Source: Bifidobacterium longum subsp. infantis ATCC 15697 = JCM 1222 = DSM 20088 | GTDB taxonomy: Bacteria > Actinomycetota > Actinomycetes > Actinomycetales > Bifidobacteriaceae | Length of the DNA stretch: 64,000 bases | Reading direction: 5' to 3' | NCBI RefSeq assembly: GCF_000269965.1 | Contig: NC_017219.1 | Span: forward strand, 1,302,001 to 1,366,000 | Shown: in pieces, positions 32,405-43,242 of the stretch | How positions within the stretch are numbered: position 1 is the first letter of the stretch | How the letters are laid out: each line of letters begins with the position of its first letter | The notes under the pieces: model-generated | The model's input: the letters and a program-made list of their open reading frames with translations, nothing else | What the model was told of the DNA's origin: nothing | Database searches by the model: none | Program-made: the position numbers and the translations under genes

Positions 32405-32477
32405 GCGGACATAGCTTAGTTGGTAAAGCGCAACCTTGCCAAGGTTGAGACCGCGGGTTCGAGTCCCGTTGTCCGCT
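32405..32477 (+). tRNA. tRNA-Gly (GCC), second copy
   Basis: Identical over 73 nt to the gene at 31969, so the Cys/Val genes lie between two direct repeats 436 bp apart. Confidence 0.95.
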
Positions 32478-32486
32478 CCACAACGA

Positions 32487-32510
32487 AACCTCGCTTCGGC
32501 GAGGTTTTTT
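32487..32510 (+). terminator. terminator of the tRNA cluster
   Basis: AACCTCGC-TTCG-GCGAGG followed by six T: a classic intrinsic terminator. Confidence 0.9.
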
Positions 32511-32628
32511 CGTATTGGTTCAGATGCTGGTGGTATTTGTCGTACGCCCAACCTATCGTGTCCTACGTTGATTAACCAGTCCAGGCCTGCACATTAGTAC
32601 CGCGGGCCCCGATAGCAAAGGACAGATC

Positions 32629-34662
32629 ATGGCGCAAGCTACCATCTCCATAACCGTCAACGGCGAAGCGAAGGAGGTGGAAGCAACCACCACCGGCGTA
32701 GAACTGTTCGCGGAAGACAAGAACATCATCGCGGTCAAGATCAACGGCGAAAACCGTGACCTGTACACGCCGCTTGCCGACGGCGACACCGTAGAGCCCA
32801 TCACGCTCGATTCCGAAGACGGCCTCGCGATCATGCGTCACTCAGCCACCCACGTCATGGCCCAGGCCGTGCAGGAGGTCTATCCGAACGCCAAGCTCGG
32901 CGTCGGCCCGGTGATCAAGGACGGCTTCTACTACGATTTCCAGGTTGACAAGCCCTTCACCCCGGAAGACCTCAAGGACATCGAGAAGCGCATACAGCGC
33001 ATCATCAAGTCCTCCCAGTCCTTCCGCCGCCGGTCCGTGACCGAGGAAGAGGCCCTGAAGGAAGAGGCCGACCAGCCCTTCAAGATCGAGCTGATCGAAG
33101 ACAAGGAAGCACACCTCGACCCGGCCGCCGCCACCGAGATTTCCGAGAAGGAACTCAGCTTCTACGACAACGTCGACCGTGACGGCAATGTGGTCTGGAA
33201 GGACCTGTGCCGCGGCCCGCACCTACCGAACACCCGCTACATCAAGGCTTTCAAGATTGAGCGTTCAGCCGCTGCCTACTGGCGTGGCAGCGAGAAGAAC
33301 CCGACCATGCAGCGCATCTACGGCACCGCATGGGCCACCAAGGACGATCTCAAGGCATACCAGACCCGTCTGGAGGAGGCCGCCAAGCGCGACCACCGCA
33401 AGCTCGGTGCCGAGATGGATCTGTTCTCCTTCCCGGACGAGATCGGCCCCGGCCTGGCCGTGTTCCACCCGAAGGGTGCCGCCGTGATCAACGCGATGGA
33501 GGACTACTCGCGCGAGATGCACCGCAAGCACCACTACAGCTTCGTGCAGACCCCGCACATCACCAAGGGCGGCCTGTACGAGACCTCCGGTCACCTGCAC
33601 TGGTACAAGGATGGCATGTACCCGGCCATGCACCTCGACGAGGAGTACGACGCGGACGGCAACGTGACCAAGCCCGGCTTCGACTACTACCTCAAGCCGA
33701 TGAACTGCCCGATGCACAACCTGATCTTCAAGTCGCGCCAGCGCTCCTACCGTGAGCTGCCGCTGCGCCTCTTCGAGTTCGGTACCGTGTACCGCTACGA
33801 GAAGTCCGGCGAGGTCCATGGCCTGACCCGTGTGCGTGGCTTGACTCAGGACGATTCCCACATCTACTGCACCCGCGAGCAGATGAAGGACGAGCTGACC
33901 AGCCTGCTGACCTTCGTGCTGAATCTGCTCAAGGACTTCGGTCTGTCCGACTTCTACTTGGAGCTCTCCACCAAGGATCCGGACAAGTACGTCGGCTCCG
34001 ACGAGATCTGGGAGGAGGCCACCCGTACCCTGCGTGAGGTCGCCGAGGCATCCCACCTCGACCTCGTGGCCGATCCGGGCGGGGCCGCCTTCTACGGCCC
34101 GAAGATCTCCGTGCAGGCCCGTGACGCCATCGGCCGTACTTGGCAGGTCTCGACCATCCAGCTCGACTTCAACCTGCCCGAGCGTTTCCAGCTTGAGTAC
34201 ATCGCGAAGGACGGCACCCATCAGCGTCCGGTGATGATTCACCGCGCCCTGTTCGGCTCCATCGAACGCTTCTTCGCCGTGCTGCTCGAGCACTACGCTG
34301 GCGCCTTCCCGGCGTGGCTGGCCCCCGTGCAGGTGCTCGGCGTGCCGGTTGCCGACGAGTTCGCCCCGCATCTGGCCGGTTTCGTCAAGTCCCTCGAGGA
34401 TGAGATGGTCCGTTGCGAGATCGACTACTCCGATGACCGCTTCGGCAAGAAGATTCGCAACGCCTCCAAGTCCAAGGTGCCGTTCATCCTCATCGTCGGT
34501 GAGGAAGACATGAACAACAACGCGGTGAGCTTCCGCTTCCGCGACGGCAGCCAGCTCAACGGCGTACCGGTGGACAAGGCTCGCGAGCAGATCCTCGCCG
34601 TGATCGCCAAGCGCGTCCAGGTGAACTCCGCCGACGACTTCAACGCCGCTGTAGCTGAGTAA
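32629..34662 (+). CDS. thrS: threonyl-tRNA synthetase
   Basis: 677 residues, full length. An N-terminal TGS domain (about 1-60) is followed by the editing domain with [11 protein letters not shown] (second HxxxH-type site), then the class II core: [11 protein letters not shown] (zinc Cys), motif 2 [20 protein letters not shown], and the C-terminal anticodon domain (about 570-677). It charges tRNA-Thr and edits mischarged Ser. An AAGGACAG site precedes the ATG. It heads an operon with the HIT gene 8 bp downstream. Confidence 0.97.
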
Positions 34663-34670
34663 AGGAATAC

Positions 34671-35258
34671 ATGATGGCTGACGTGCGTGTCGATGATCCG
34701 GCGGACTTCCCGCCTCAGGAAGACACGGTCGAACGACTGTGGACCCCGCAGCGCATGACCTATGTGCTGCGCAACAGCGAGGATCGTCCGACCAAACCCA
34801 AGTCGAAGGAATGTCCGTTCTGCGCCGGACCGAAGAAGTCCGACGAAGACGGCCTCATCGCCTGGCGCGGCACGCACGTGTTCGCCATCATGAACCTCTA
34901 CCCGTATAACGTCGGGCATCTCATGATTTGCCCGTACCGTCACGTCGGATTCATCACCGAACTTGACGACGCCGAATTGTTCGAGTTCGAGAAGGCCACC
35001 ACCCTCGCCATGAAGGTGATGGAGACCGTCTCCCATCCGGACGGATACAATATCGGCATCAATCAGGGCGAGGTAGCGGGCGCGGGGGTCGCGGCCCATC
35101 TGCATCAGCATGTGGTGCCGCGCTGGAACGGTGACGCGAACTTCATGCCCATCGTCGCCCAAACGCGCACCATGCCGATTCTGCTGTCCGATCAGCGGGA
35201 TGCGTATGCCAAAGCGTTTGCACAGCTGGCTTCCGACTACCATCTGCCGCTCGTCTGA
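34671..35258 (+). CDS. HIT family hydrolase (AP4A-type)
   Basis: 195 residues; ATG 34671 or the adjacent ATG 34674, with AAAGGAA upstream. ECPFCAGPKKSDED near residue 44 and the triad AHLHQHVVPRW place it in the histidine-triad superfamily. Neighbourhood with thrS is conserved in actinobacteria and suggests hydrolysis of ApnA by-products of the synthetase; that link is inference. Confidence 0.9.
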   Translation: MMADVRVDDPADFPPQEDTVERLWTPQRMTYVLRNSEDRPTKPKSKECPFCAGPKKSDEDGLIAWRGTHVFAIMNLYPYNVGHLMICPYRHVGFITELDDAELFEFEKATTLAMKVMETVSHPDGYNIGINQGEVAGAGVAAHLHQHVVPRWNGDANFMPIVAQTRTMPILLSDQRDAYAKAFAQLASDYHLPLV

Positions 35259-35397
35259 TACCGGCACGATACCCTCATGCATCTGGTCGAACCAGCGCAT
35301 GATTCAAAAAGACAATCGAAAACATCACGGGTATGTCTGATTAACGGCCTACAATCGTTTCGTTTGACATCATCCGTTTATTACTGCTAGGAGCATT

Positions 35398-36153
35398 ATG
35401 TCAGGTCATTCCAAGTGGGCGACCACCAAGCACAAGAAGGCCGCCATCGACGCCAAGCGCGGCAAGCTCTTCGCCAAGCTCATCAAGAACATCGAAATCG
35501 CCGCCCGCCTCGGCGGTGGCGACCCAGACGGCAACCCGTCCCTGTACGACGCCATCTACAAGGCCAAGAAGGCTTCCATGCCGGCCGACAACATCGCCCG
35601 TGCCGTCAAGCGTGGTGCCGGTGACGAAGACGGTGCCGCCAACTACGAGGACATCGTCTACGAGGGCTACGCTCCCGCTGGCGTGGGCCTCATCATCGAG
35701 TGCCTGACCGACAACCGCAACCGTGCGGCCGCCGAAGTGCGTTCCACCCTGACCAAGGGCAACGGCTCCCTGGCCACCTCCGGCTCCGTGTCCTTCAACT
35801 TTGAGCGCAAGGGCCAGATCGTGGTTCCGTCCGAAGGCGTGGACTTCGACAAGCTGTTCGAGACCGCAGCCGAGGCTGGCGCCGAGGATGTCACCGATGA
35901 CGATGAGGTCTACACCGTCATCACCGGCCCGTCCGATCTGTTCACCGTGCGCAAGGCTCTGCAGGACGCCGGTTTCGACTACGATTCCGCCGACCAGGTC
36001 ATGCAGCCGAAGAACGAGGTCGAGCTGAGCCTCGAAGACGCCCGCAAGGTGTCCAAGCTCATCGACAACCTCGATGATCTCGACGATGTGCAGAACATCT
36101 ACTCCAACTGGACCGCCTCCGACGAGGTGATGGCCCAGCTCGACGAGGAGTAA
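35398..36153 (+). CDS. YebC/PmpR family regulatory protein
   Basis: 251 residues. N-terminus [20 protein letters not shown] is the family signature, with [16 protein letters not shown] and [20 protein letters not shown] following. YebC-type proteins act in translation of difficult stretches and in regulation. It is followed after 5 bp by ruvC, a conserved pairing. A TACAAT -10-like box lies at 35350. Confidence 0.95.
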   Translation: MSGHSKWATTKHKKAAIDAKRGKLFAKLIKNIEIAARLGGGDPDGNPSLYDAIYKAKKASMPADNIARAVKRGAGDEDGAANYEDIVYEGYAPAGVGLIIECLTDNRNRAAAEVRSTLTKGNGSLATSGSVSFNFERKGQIVVPSEGVDFDKLFETAAEAGAEDVTDDDEVYTVITGPSDLFTVRKALQDAGFDYDSADQVMQPKNEVELSLEDARKVSKLIDNLDDLDDVQNIYSNWTASDEVMAQLDEE

Positions 36154-36158
36154 TCCTC

Positions 36159-36743
36159 GTGATCATCCTCGGCGTCGACCCCGGGCTCACGCGCTGCGGG
36201 GTCGGCGTGATCGAAGCCGGCGAGCACCGCCGGCTTTCGTTTATTCACGTGGACGTGGTGCGGTCCTCGCCGGACATCACCCAGGATCTGCGTCTTTTGG
36301 CCATCTATAACGGCCTGTCCGAGAAGATGGATCGCTTTGCACCCGATGCCGTGTCCATCGAACGTGTGTTCGCCCAGTCGAATCGCAACACTGTGCTCGG
36401 TACCGCGCAGGCGGCCGGCCTTGCCATGCTCGCCGCCGCGCAACGCGGCATCCCCGTGGCGCTTCATACCCCGACCGAGGCGAAACTGGCCATCACCGGC
36501 AACGGGCAGGCGCAGAAGGTGCAGGTGGAACGCATGGTGACGCGTGTCCTGAACCTTACCAAGATGCCGACGCCCGCCGACGCCGCCGACGCGCTGGCCT
36601 TGGCCATATGCCATGCCCTGCGTCCGGCGGGGGCGCTGCAGGGCGGCGAGCGTGAGCAGCATCTGACCGCCGCGCAACGCCAGTGGGCCGAGGCCGCGCA
36701 AAACTCCACGCGCCGACGCAAGAACAGCGATCGAGGTATGTAG
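36159..36743 (+). CDS. ruvC: Holliday junction endonuclease RuvC
   Basis: 194 residues with GTG start. Catalytic aspartate in [14 protein letters not shown], glutamate in VSIERVF, and C-terminal aspartates in [12 protein letters not shown]. It resolves Holliday junctions with RuvAB, encoded downstream. C-terminal tail is basic and longer than in enterobacteria. Confidence 0.97.
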   Translation: MIILGVDPGLTRCGVGVIEAGEHRRLSFIHVDVVRSSPDITQDLRLLAIYNGLSEKMDRFAPDAVSIERVFAQSNRNTVLGTAQAAGLAMLAAAQRGIPVALHTPTEAKLAITGNGQAQKVQVERMVTRVLNLTKMPTPADAADALALAICHALRPAGALQGGEREQHLTAAQRQWAEAAQNSTRRRKNSDRGM

Positions 36744-36766
36744 TATACTTTCGAACAGATGTTCGA
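36744..36766 (+). promoter_or_regulatory. LexA-type SOS box with adjacent -10 upstream of ruvA
   Basis: TCGAACAGATGTTCGA at 36751-36766 is a palindromic box matching the actinobacterial LexA consensus (TCGAAC-N4-GTTCGA). TATACT at 36744-36749 directly precedes it and may be the -10. The ruvA ATG is 34 bp downstream, so ruvAB should be DNA-damage inducible. Confidence 0.8.
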
Positions 36767-36800
36767 ATCCTGAATACCGAAACGTTCAAGGAGTACCTGT

Positions 36801-37427
36801 ATGATTGGCATGCTGACCGGGCGGGTGGAATCGGTTGAAACCGACACCGCATTGATCGACGTCGGGGGAGTGGGCTATGAGACGCGCATGCCCGCCACCG
36901 ACTTGGGCCGCCTGCACGCCGGCCAGGACGCCTGCGTCTTCACGTATCTGAACCTCTCGCAGGATTCTGTCACACTGTACGGGTTCCTCGACCGGGACTC
37001 CAAGAGAGTGTTCCTGCAGCTCATCAAGGTCTCCGGCATAGGACCGAAGGTGGCGCAGTCGCTGCTGGGCACGATGACCCCAAGCCAGCTGGCCCGCGCC
37101 ATCGCCGACAATGACGCCGCCGCACTGGCCAAGGCGCCGGGATTGGGCAGGAAGGGCGCGCAGAAGATCATCCTGGAGCTCAAGGGATCCGTCGATCTGA
37201 ACCAGTCCGATGACGCGTCGGCCGGCAACGCTCCATACCAGCCGACCGTCGACGCCGGCGTGGAGCAGGTCGTGGAGGGGCTGGTCTCTCTTGGCTGGCG
37301 TCAGCAGGACGCTCAGCGGGCCGTCAACGAAGCCTGCGCAGAGAACGATGTTCCCATGCCGCTGGCCTCCGACGATGCGCCGCGTGTGCTGCGGCTCGCC
37401 TTGGCCCGTATGGATAGGGGGCGCTGA
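36801..37427 (+). CDS. ruvA: Holliday junction branch migration protein RuvA
   Basis: 208 residues. N-terminal OB domain ([20 protein letters not shown]), helix-hairpin-helix DNA-binding motifs ([16 protein letters not shown] and [16 protein letters not shown]) and a C-terminal RuvB-binding domain ([20 protein letters not shown]). It clamps junction DNA for RuvB. The stop overlaps the ruvB start. Confidence 0.96.
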
Positions 37428-38491
37428 TGAACGAGACGACGGATTACGGCGCCTCCAACACCGGTGCCAACGAGGAGTCGTTACGCATGGTCTCCTCGCA
37501 GCCGATCGGCAACGAGCCGGCCAGCGATGAGGAATTGCGCCCGCATGTCCTCGGGGGATTCATCGGCCAGCCCCGGCTCAAAGCCCAGCTGCAGCTGTTC
37601 CTCGACGCCGCGCGCAAGCGGGACGTGCCGCCCGATCATATCCTGCTCGCCGGCCCACCCGGTTTGGGCAAGACCACGTTGGCCATGATCGTGGCCAACG
37701 AGCTCGAAGTGCCGATTCGCGTCACTTCCGGGCCTGCGGTCCAACACGCCGGCGATCTCGCCTCGATTCTCAGTTCGCTTGATACCGGTGAGGTGTTGTT
37801 CATCGACGAGATCCACCGCCTGCCGCGCGCCGCCGAGGAGTTGCTGTACATCGCGATGGAGGATTTCCGCGTCGACGTGATGGTCGGCAAGGGTCCGGGC
37901 GCCAGCTCCATTCCGTTGACCCTGCCGCGGTTCACCGTCATCGGCGCCACCACGCGCGAGGGCATGTTGCCGAGTCCGTTGCGCGCACGCTTCGGTTTCA
38001 CCGCACATCTTGACTTCTACCCGCACGACGAGCTGCAGAAGCTCATCGAACGTTCGGCCAATGTGCTGGGCGTGAATCTTGGCGACGGCTCGGCTCGGGA
38101 ACTCGCGTTGCGTTCGCGCGGCACGCCGCGCATCGCCAATCGTCTGCTGCGCCGTGTGCGCGATTGGGCGATCGTGCATGACCTGATCGAGGTGCGGTCG
38201 GATGACGTCAAGGAGGCCTTGGCCTTATACCAGATCGATTCGGAGGGTCTTGACCGCCTGGACATCGCCGTACTCGACGCCATCGTGCGTAATTTCAATG
38301 GTGGGCCCGTGGGACTGAACAACCTTGCGGCCATGGTGGGCGAGGAGTCGGAGACCGTGGAAACCGTATGCGAGCCGTATCTCGTGCGTGAGGGTTTCCT
38401 GATCCGCACCCCGAAAGGCCGCGTGGCCACTGAGAAGGCCTGGCGACACCTGGGGATTACGCCAAGGGATGATGTCAGCAAGCCCTTCTAG
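37427..38491 (+). CDS. ruvB: Holliday junction helicase RuvB
   Basis: 354 residues. AAA+ ATPase: Walker [14 protein letters not shown], Walker [16 protein letters not shown], sensor [18 protein letters not shown], and a C-terminal winged helix ([20 protein letters not shown]). It drives branch migration with RuvA. The N-terminus carries an extra ~30 residues before the conserved region. Confidence 0.97.
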
Positions 38492-38553
38492 ACTTTTCCT
38501 GTTTGCACACTTGGCGACATTTCGTCAATGCCGTTCATCTGAAGGAGTTTTCC

Positions 38554-39000
38554 GTGGAACAGTCCATTATGCTTATCGTGATCATCGTCGTTTTCGGCGG
38601 CATGATGTGGTGGCAGTCCAAGAAGGCCAAGCAGCAGCAGCAGGAGAAACAGGACTTCCGTCGCAACCTGCAGCCCGGCACCGAGGTCATCACCATCGGT
38701 CAGGTGATCGGCAAGGTCGTCGAGGTCGATGAGCAGTACGAGGAGATCGTCATCGACTCCGAGGGATCCAAGCTGCGTTTCGGTTTCAACGCCATCGCCC
38801 GCGAATACATCCGCCCGGCCTACGTGTCCGATGCCGAGGTCGACGAGAACGGCGATCCGCTTCCCGACCAGGATGCCGGGACCCCGACCGCCGACGAGTC
38901 CGGGCAGACCCCGATCGAGGCGTCCATCACGTCCGGAGAGAACGATGCGGCCGAGGACATCGACTCCCCGGCCGCCGCAGACGGGACCGCCACGAAGTAG
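38554..39000 (+). CDS. yajC: preprotein translocase accessory subunit YajC
   Basis: 148 residues from a GTG at 38554, chosen because AAGGAG lies 7 nt upstream. One N-terminal membrane helix (SIMLIVIIVVFGGMMWWQSK) precedes the conserved FRRNLQPGTEVITIGQVIGK, and an acidic disordered tail fills the last 60 residues. YajC associates with SecDF-YidC. secD/secF do not follow here, unlike in many actinobacteria. Confidence 0.9.
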   Translation: MEQSIMLIVIIVVFGGMMWWQSKKAKQQQQEKQDFRRNLQPGTEVITIGQVIGKVVEVDEQYEEIVIDSEGSKLRFGFNAIAREYIRPAYVSDAEVDENGDPLPDQDAGTPTADESGQTPIEASITSGENDAAEDIDSPAAADGTATK

Positions 39001-39051
39001 GCCGTACGATTTGGCGGCGTCGCAGCACATCAGTACAGGAGGGTGAATATT

Positions 39052-39633
39052 ATGGCACAGTCGGACATCACCATCGACGCATTGGACAAGGTGGGACGGC
39101 AGGACGCCGAATATCTGGTGTCGTTGGTGCGTTCCATACCCGGGTTCCCCAAGGAAGGCATCATCTTCCGTGATTTCATTCCGGTGTTCGCCGATCCCAA
39201 GGGCCTGAGAATCCTGCTCGAGGCGCTTGAGGCGGCCCTGCCGGTGCCCGCGAGCGAATTCGATTCCATCGCCGGCCTCGAGTCGCGCGGATTCCTGTTC
39301 GGCCCGGCTCTGGCCGCCCGCATGGGCAAGGGGTTCATCGCCGTACGCAAGGCCGGCAAGCTGCCGCCCGAGACCATCGGCGAATCCTATGATCTCGAAT
39401 ACGGCTCGGCGCGCGTCGAAATCGAGACGGATGCCGTGCAGGCGGGGGAGCGGGTACTTATCGTCGATGACCTCATCGCCACGGGCGGCACCGCCAAGGC
39501 CGCCACCGATCTTATCGACAAGGTGGGAGGCACCGTGGCGGGTTATGGTTTCGTGATGCGGCTCGAAGGCCTCGACGGCATCGACAAGCTTGGCGGCAAG
39601 CCCGTCAGCTCGCTGATGGCGATGCCGGCCTGA
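39052..39633 (+). CDS. apt: adenine phosphoribosyltransferase
   Basis: 193 residues from the ATG at 39052; AGGAGG lies 9 nt upstream. Family markers IPGFPKEGIIFRDF, IAGLESRGFLFGPALA and the PRPP-binding VLIVDDLIATGGTAKA. It salvages adenine to AMP. In actinobacteria apt often follows yajC/secDF; here it follows yajC directly. Confidence 0.95.
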   Translation: MAQSDITIDALDKVGRQDAEYLVSLVRSIPGFPKEGIIFRDFIPVFADPKGLRILLEALEAALPVPASEFDSIAGLESRGFLFGPALAARMGKGFIAVRKAGKLPPETIGESYDLEYGSARVEIETDAVQAGERVLIVDDLIATGGTAKAATDLIDKVGGTVAGYGFVMRLEGLDGIDKLGGKPVSSLMAMPA

Positions 39634-39668
39634 GCGTTCGTCTCACCCAACATACATTCGGTTTTTAA

Positions 39669-39705
39669 GGTCCGTCATGTACTGTGTACAGTTACATGAC
39701 GGACC
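39669..39705. promoter_or_regulatory. 13-bp perfect inverted repeat upstream of sucC
   Basis: GGTCCGTCATGTA (39669-39681) and TACATGACGGACC (39693-39705), with an inner CTG/CAG extension. It ends 24 bp before sucC and 36 bp after apt. No T tract follows, so an operator or leader hairpin is as likely as a terminator. Confidence 0.55.
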
Positions 39706-39729
39706 AATTACATAGTCAGGGAAGGATCG

Positions 39730-40932
39730 ATGGATCTTTACGAATATCAGGCGCGTCAGCTGCTCGAGGAACAGGACATTCCCACCCCGAGCGCCATCTT
39801 CGCCCAGAACTCCCATGAAGTCGCGGAAGCGGCGGACGCAATCGGCTATCCATGCGTGATCAAGGCGCAGGTCAAGATCGGCCATCGCGGTCAGGCTGGC
39901 GGCGTCAAGATCGCCCACAACCGCGACGAGGCCATTGTCGAATCCGAGTCCATTCTTCCGATGACCATACACGGCCACAAGGTCTCCGGCGTGCTCGTGG
40001 CCGAAGCCAAGAACATCCTGCATGAGTACTATGTGTCCATCTCCGTGGATCGCACCTCGCGCGACTTCGATGTGCTGGCCACCGCCAACGGCGGCACCGA
40101 GGTGGAGGAGATCGCCAAGGAGCATCCGGAATCCGTCAAACGCCTGCACATCGACGCGCTCGGCGATTTCGATCTGGCCGCGGCCACCGAGATGGCCCGC
40201 AGCATCGGCTTCTACCATGCCGACGTCGATCAGGCCGCGCAGATTCTGCTGAAGATGTGGCGCGTCTTCAAAGACAACGACGCCACACTCGTGGAGATCA
40301 ACCCTCTGGCCAAGATCGGCGACCCGGACGACGAGTCCACCAAGCAGCTGAGCGCCTTGGACGCCAAGATTTCCCTGGACGACAACGCCGCCTTCCGGCA
40401 TGGTGGCTGGGAGCGATTCGTGGATTCCGTCGTCCCCGACCCCTTCGAGCAGCGCGCCCGTGAGCACGGACTGCATTACGTGCATCTGCACGGCGAGGTC
40501 GGCGTGATCGGCAACGGTGCTGGACTCGTCATGAGTTCCCTGGACGCCGTCTCCGGCGCCGGCGAGGAGCAGGGCAGCGATGTCAAACCCGCCAACTTCC
40601 TGGACATCGGCGGCGGCGCCTCCGCCGCGGTCATGGCCGAGAGCCTGCAGATCGTCCTGTCCGACCCGCAGGTCGAATCCGTATTCATCAACATATACGG
40701 CGGCATTACTTCCTGCGTGGAGGTCGCCAACGGCATTCTCGACGCCGTCGCCAAGCTCGGCGGTTCCAAACCCATCGTCGTGCGCTTCGACGGCAACGCG
40801 GCGGCCGAGGGTCTGCATATCCTCGCCTCCGCGAACAAACCGAATATCCATGTGTCCGAAACCATGGAAGACGCGGCGGCCAAGGCCGCGCAGCTCGCCG
40901 GTGAGGCGATTCAGTCCAAGGAGGTTCTCTGA
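39730..40932 (+). CDS. sucC: succinate-CoA ligase beta subunit
   Basis: 400 residues. ATP-grasp N-terminus ([40 protein letters not shown]), ADP/metal site [11 protein letters not shown], and the ligase domain with [20 protein letters not shown] and [16 protein letters not shown]. It makes succinyl-CoA or ATP with SucD. The pair overlaps by 1 bp. Bifidobacteria lack a full TCA cycle, so the enzyme probably supplies succinyl-CoA or succinate. Confidence 0.95.
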   Translation: MDLYEYQARQLLEEQDIPTPSAIFAQNSHEVAEAADAIGYPCVIKAQVKIGHRGQAGGVKIAHNRDEAIVESESILPMTIHGHKVSGVLVAEAKNILHEYYVSISVDRTSRDFDVLATANGGTEVEEIAKEHPESVKRLHIDALGDFDLAAATEMARSIGFYHADVDQAAQILLKMWRVFKDNDATLVEINPLAKIGDPDDESTKQLSALDAKISLDDNAAFRHGGWERFVDSVVPDPFEQRAREHGLHYVHLHGEVGVIGNGAGLVMSSLDAVSGAGEEQGSDVKPANFLDIGGGASAAVMAESLQIVLSDPQVESVFINIYGGITSCVEVANGILDAVAKLGGSKPIVVRFDGNAAAEGLHILASANKPNIHVSETMEDAAAKAAQLAGEAIQSKEVL

Positions 40933-41843
40933 TGCTGTTCATCGAAGACGGCGCTCCGGTCATCGTCCAGGGCATGACCGGCCATCAGGGCATGACCCAT
41001 ACGGCGCGCATGCTCAATGCCGGCACCAATATCGTCGGCGGCGTGAATCCGCGCAAGGCCGGGATGCACGTCACCTTCCCCGGTGCCCAAGGTGGCGCCG
41101 ACGCCGATATCCCCGTGTTCGCCACCTGCGCCGACGCCCGTGAAGCCACCGGCGCCAAGGCCAGCGTGGTGTTCGTGCCGCCGAAGTTCGCCAAGTCCGC
41201 CGTGGTCGAAGCAGTCGAAGCCGGCATCGAACTCATCGTGGTTATCACCGAAGGCATTCCAGTAGCCGATTCCTCGTATTTCGTCGAACTCGCGCTCACC
41301 AGGGGCGTGCGCATCATCGGACCGAATTGCCCCGGCCTCATCACCCTCGGTAACCCAGGCGTCAACCTGGGCATCATCCCCGACGGCATCGTCGGCCGCG
41401 GCCCGCTCGGACTGGTCTCCAAATCCGGCACCCTCACCTACCAGCTCATGGGCGAATTGTCCGATATCGGCTTCACCGGATGTCTCGGCGCCGGCGGCGA
41501 TCCGATCGTCGGCACGACGCTGCTGGAAGCCCTGCAGGCATTCGAAGCCGACCCCGACACCAAGGCTGTCATGATGATCGGCGAAATCGGCGGCTTCGCC
41601 GAACAGGACGCCGCCGCATGGGCCAAGGAGCACATGACCAAGCCGGTCGTCGCCTACATCGCCGGTTTCACCGCCCCCGAAGGCAAGCAGATGGGCCACG
41701 CCGGCGCCATCGTCTCCGGTGGCAAGGGCACCGCCCAGGACAAGAAGAACGCACTCGAAGCGGCGGGTATCCCCGTGGGCAAGACCCCGGGCCAGGCCGC
41801 CGAAATCATGCGCGACATACTCGCCAAGGCCGACATCGACTGA
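40932..41843 (+). CDS. sucD: succinate-CoA ligase alpha subunit
   Basis: 303 residues. CoA-binding Rossmann domain ([20 protein letters not shown]), [20 protein letters not shown], and [20 protein letters not shown] carrying the phosphorylated active-site His. It overlaps sucC by one base (TGATG) for coupled, equal expression. Confidence 0.96.
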   Translation: MLFIEDGAPVIVQGMTGHQGMTHTARMLNAGTNIVGGVNPRKAGMHVTFPGAQGGADADIPVFATCADAREATGAKASVVFVPPKFAKSAVVEAVEAGIELIVVITEGIPVADSSYFVELALTRGVRIIGPNCPGLITLGNPGVNLGIIPDGIVGRGPLGLVSKSGTLTYQLMGELSDIGFTGCLGAGGDPIVGTTLLEALQAFEADPDTKAVMMIGEIGGFAEQDAAAWAKEHMTKPVVAYIAGFTAPEGKQMGHAGAIVSGGKGTAQDKKNALEAAGIPVGKTPGQAAEIMRDILAKADID

Positions 41844-41862
41844 TCGGTTCCGACCAATCGTG

Positions 41863-43242
41863 ATGAAAGCCGTGATTCGCCAATGGGTGCGGGGAGCCAT
41901 AGTCGCTCTCGCATCCATGGCCATCTATGCCATTGCATTAGGCTGCTATACAGCGCTGATGTTATTGGTCGTCTCCATGGAAGAGGGCGCCGACAATCTC
42001 ACCGTCGGCACAACCTCGCTGACACAGGCCGTTGTGCTTCTGAGTGAGGGATCGGGCTTTAGAACCGATTCGTTCACCCTCACCATCACGCCATTGATGT
42101 TGACTATACTGCTGATATGGCTGATCAATGCACTCACCATGCGAATCAAAGCATACGGGCCGCATGCGTATGTTGCCGGATTGGTTGTTTGGCTCGGGTT
42201 GAACGAGGTATTCCGGCAATCCGTACACCTAGGTCTTGTCGATGACCAGTGGCTTGTGTTGCTGAAAGCAGCCATCGTATTCTCGATCGGTTTCCTATGC
42301 GCAGCCGTACCGGAATCAGCCAAGATGCGAGCATTCAGGGACTGGACTCGCAAGCAGGTGCCGGCGGACATACGCCACTGCCTGAAAATCGGCGTCGCCT
42401 TGGCCGTCGCGATACTGGGCATATACCTGGCAATTGGATTGATTACCGTCATCGTATGGGCGGTACGCAACCATGCCGCTGTCGTATCGTTGTTCGGATT
42501 GTCCGGGATGGAAACCGGTTCACGAATTCTCACCACCGTCGCCATGCTGATCTGGCTACCCAACGTCATGCTCTGGGCTGTTTCCTGGCTCTTCGGCGGC
42601 GGATTCGCCATCGGTGATTTGGCCAGTTTCACGTTATGGCTCGGCCAATCCAAAGAGCTTCCTGCAATACCGGTATTCGGTATTCTTCCCGAACCGGTCA
42701 GCAGCGAACTATGGCGTACCGTTGCCTTGAACGCGCCTCTCGCCATCGCTGCGCTCGTGGGCCTGCTGGCTGTATTCCTGCCGCAAGGATTCGCCTGCAG
42801 ACCGTTGAATATACGGAATGCGTCCACCCGCGGCCCAGTACTGGTTTCGCTGATCTACTCCGCTGGGTCATTCTGCCTGAGCGCGATGCTGATCTCACTG
42901 GCATCCACATTGCTGTTCGCTCTGTCCAATGGATCGCTTGGCGATCATCGTCTCGCTCACATTGGCGTCGACGTCATGGCCTCCACCAGAGTCGTCGGTC
43001 ATTCGACCGCATTGGGATTTACCGCGGCATGGCTACTCGCGCTGATTGGCACAGCGCTCGTTTTTTCGATAGGCTGGTTGGTTGGGAGGATCAATGATTC
43101 CCGCACCACCGCCGCGACCCCGAAGACCGTCATCGTCCGTCAGGCGCGGTCCCTGGCGTCACAACCACAAGAATCCAAGGAGGAACAGGATGACAAACAC
43201 GAACCGACCGATCCGTCGGGCACTGGTCTCGGTCTTTCATAA
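41863..43242 (+). CDS. DUF6350-like multi-span membrane protein
   Basis: 459 residues from the ATG at 41863; the frame continues upstream only inside sucD. About nine hydrophobic helices are separated by short loops, with a hydrophilic, Lys/Glu/Pro-rich C-terminal tail of ~60 residues. Actinobacteria commonly encode such a protein between sucD and purH. The function is unknown. The last 53 bp overlap the purH start. Confidence 0.75.
   Translation: MKAVIRQWVRGAIVALASMAIYAIALGCYTALMLLVVSMEEGADNLTVGTTSLTQAVVLLSEGSGFRTDSFTLTITPLMLTILLIWLINALTMRIKAYGPHAYVAGLVVWLGLNEVFRQSVHLGLVDDQWLVLLKAAIVFSIGFLCAAVPESAKMRAFRDWTRKQVPADIRHCLKIGVALAVAILGIYLAIGLITVIVWAVRNHAAVVSLFGLSGMETGSRILTTVAMLIWLPNVMLWAVSWLFGGGFAIGDLASFTLWLGQSKELPAIPVFGILPEPVSSELWRTVALNAPLAIAALVGLLAVFLPQGFACRPLNIRNASTRGPVLVSLIYSAGSFCLSAMLISLASTLLFALSNGSLGDHRLAHIGVDVMASTRVVGHSTALGFTAAWLLALIGTALVFSIGWLVGRINDSRTTAATPKTVIVRQARSLASQPQESKEEQDDKHEPTDPSGTGLGLS

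Noticed and set aside
32520..32628. TACCGCGG before thrS resembling part of a T-box antiterminator
   Set aside because: Leader is only about 110 nt, with no specifier stem or the preceding conserved T-box bases; coincidence is more likely.
33265..34371. 368-codon minus-strand frame inside thrS
   Set aside because: Antisense shadow of thrS; low-complexity Val/Leu/Gly/His composition and no ribosome site.
41719..41862. upstream extension of the DUF6350-like ORF into sucD
   Set aside because: This part is Arg/Pro-rich out-of-frame sucD sequence; the ATG at 41863 begins the hydrophobic protein.
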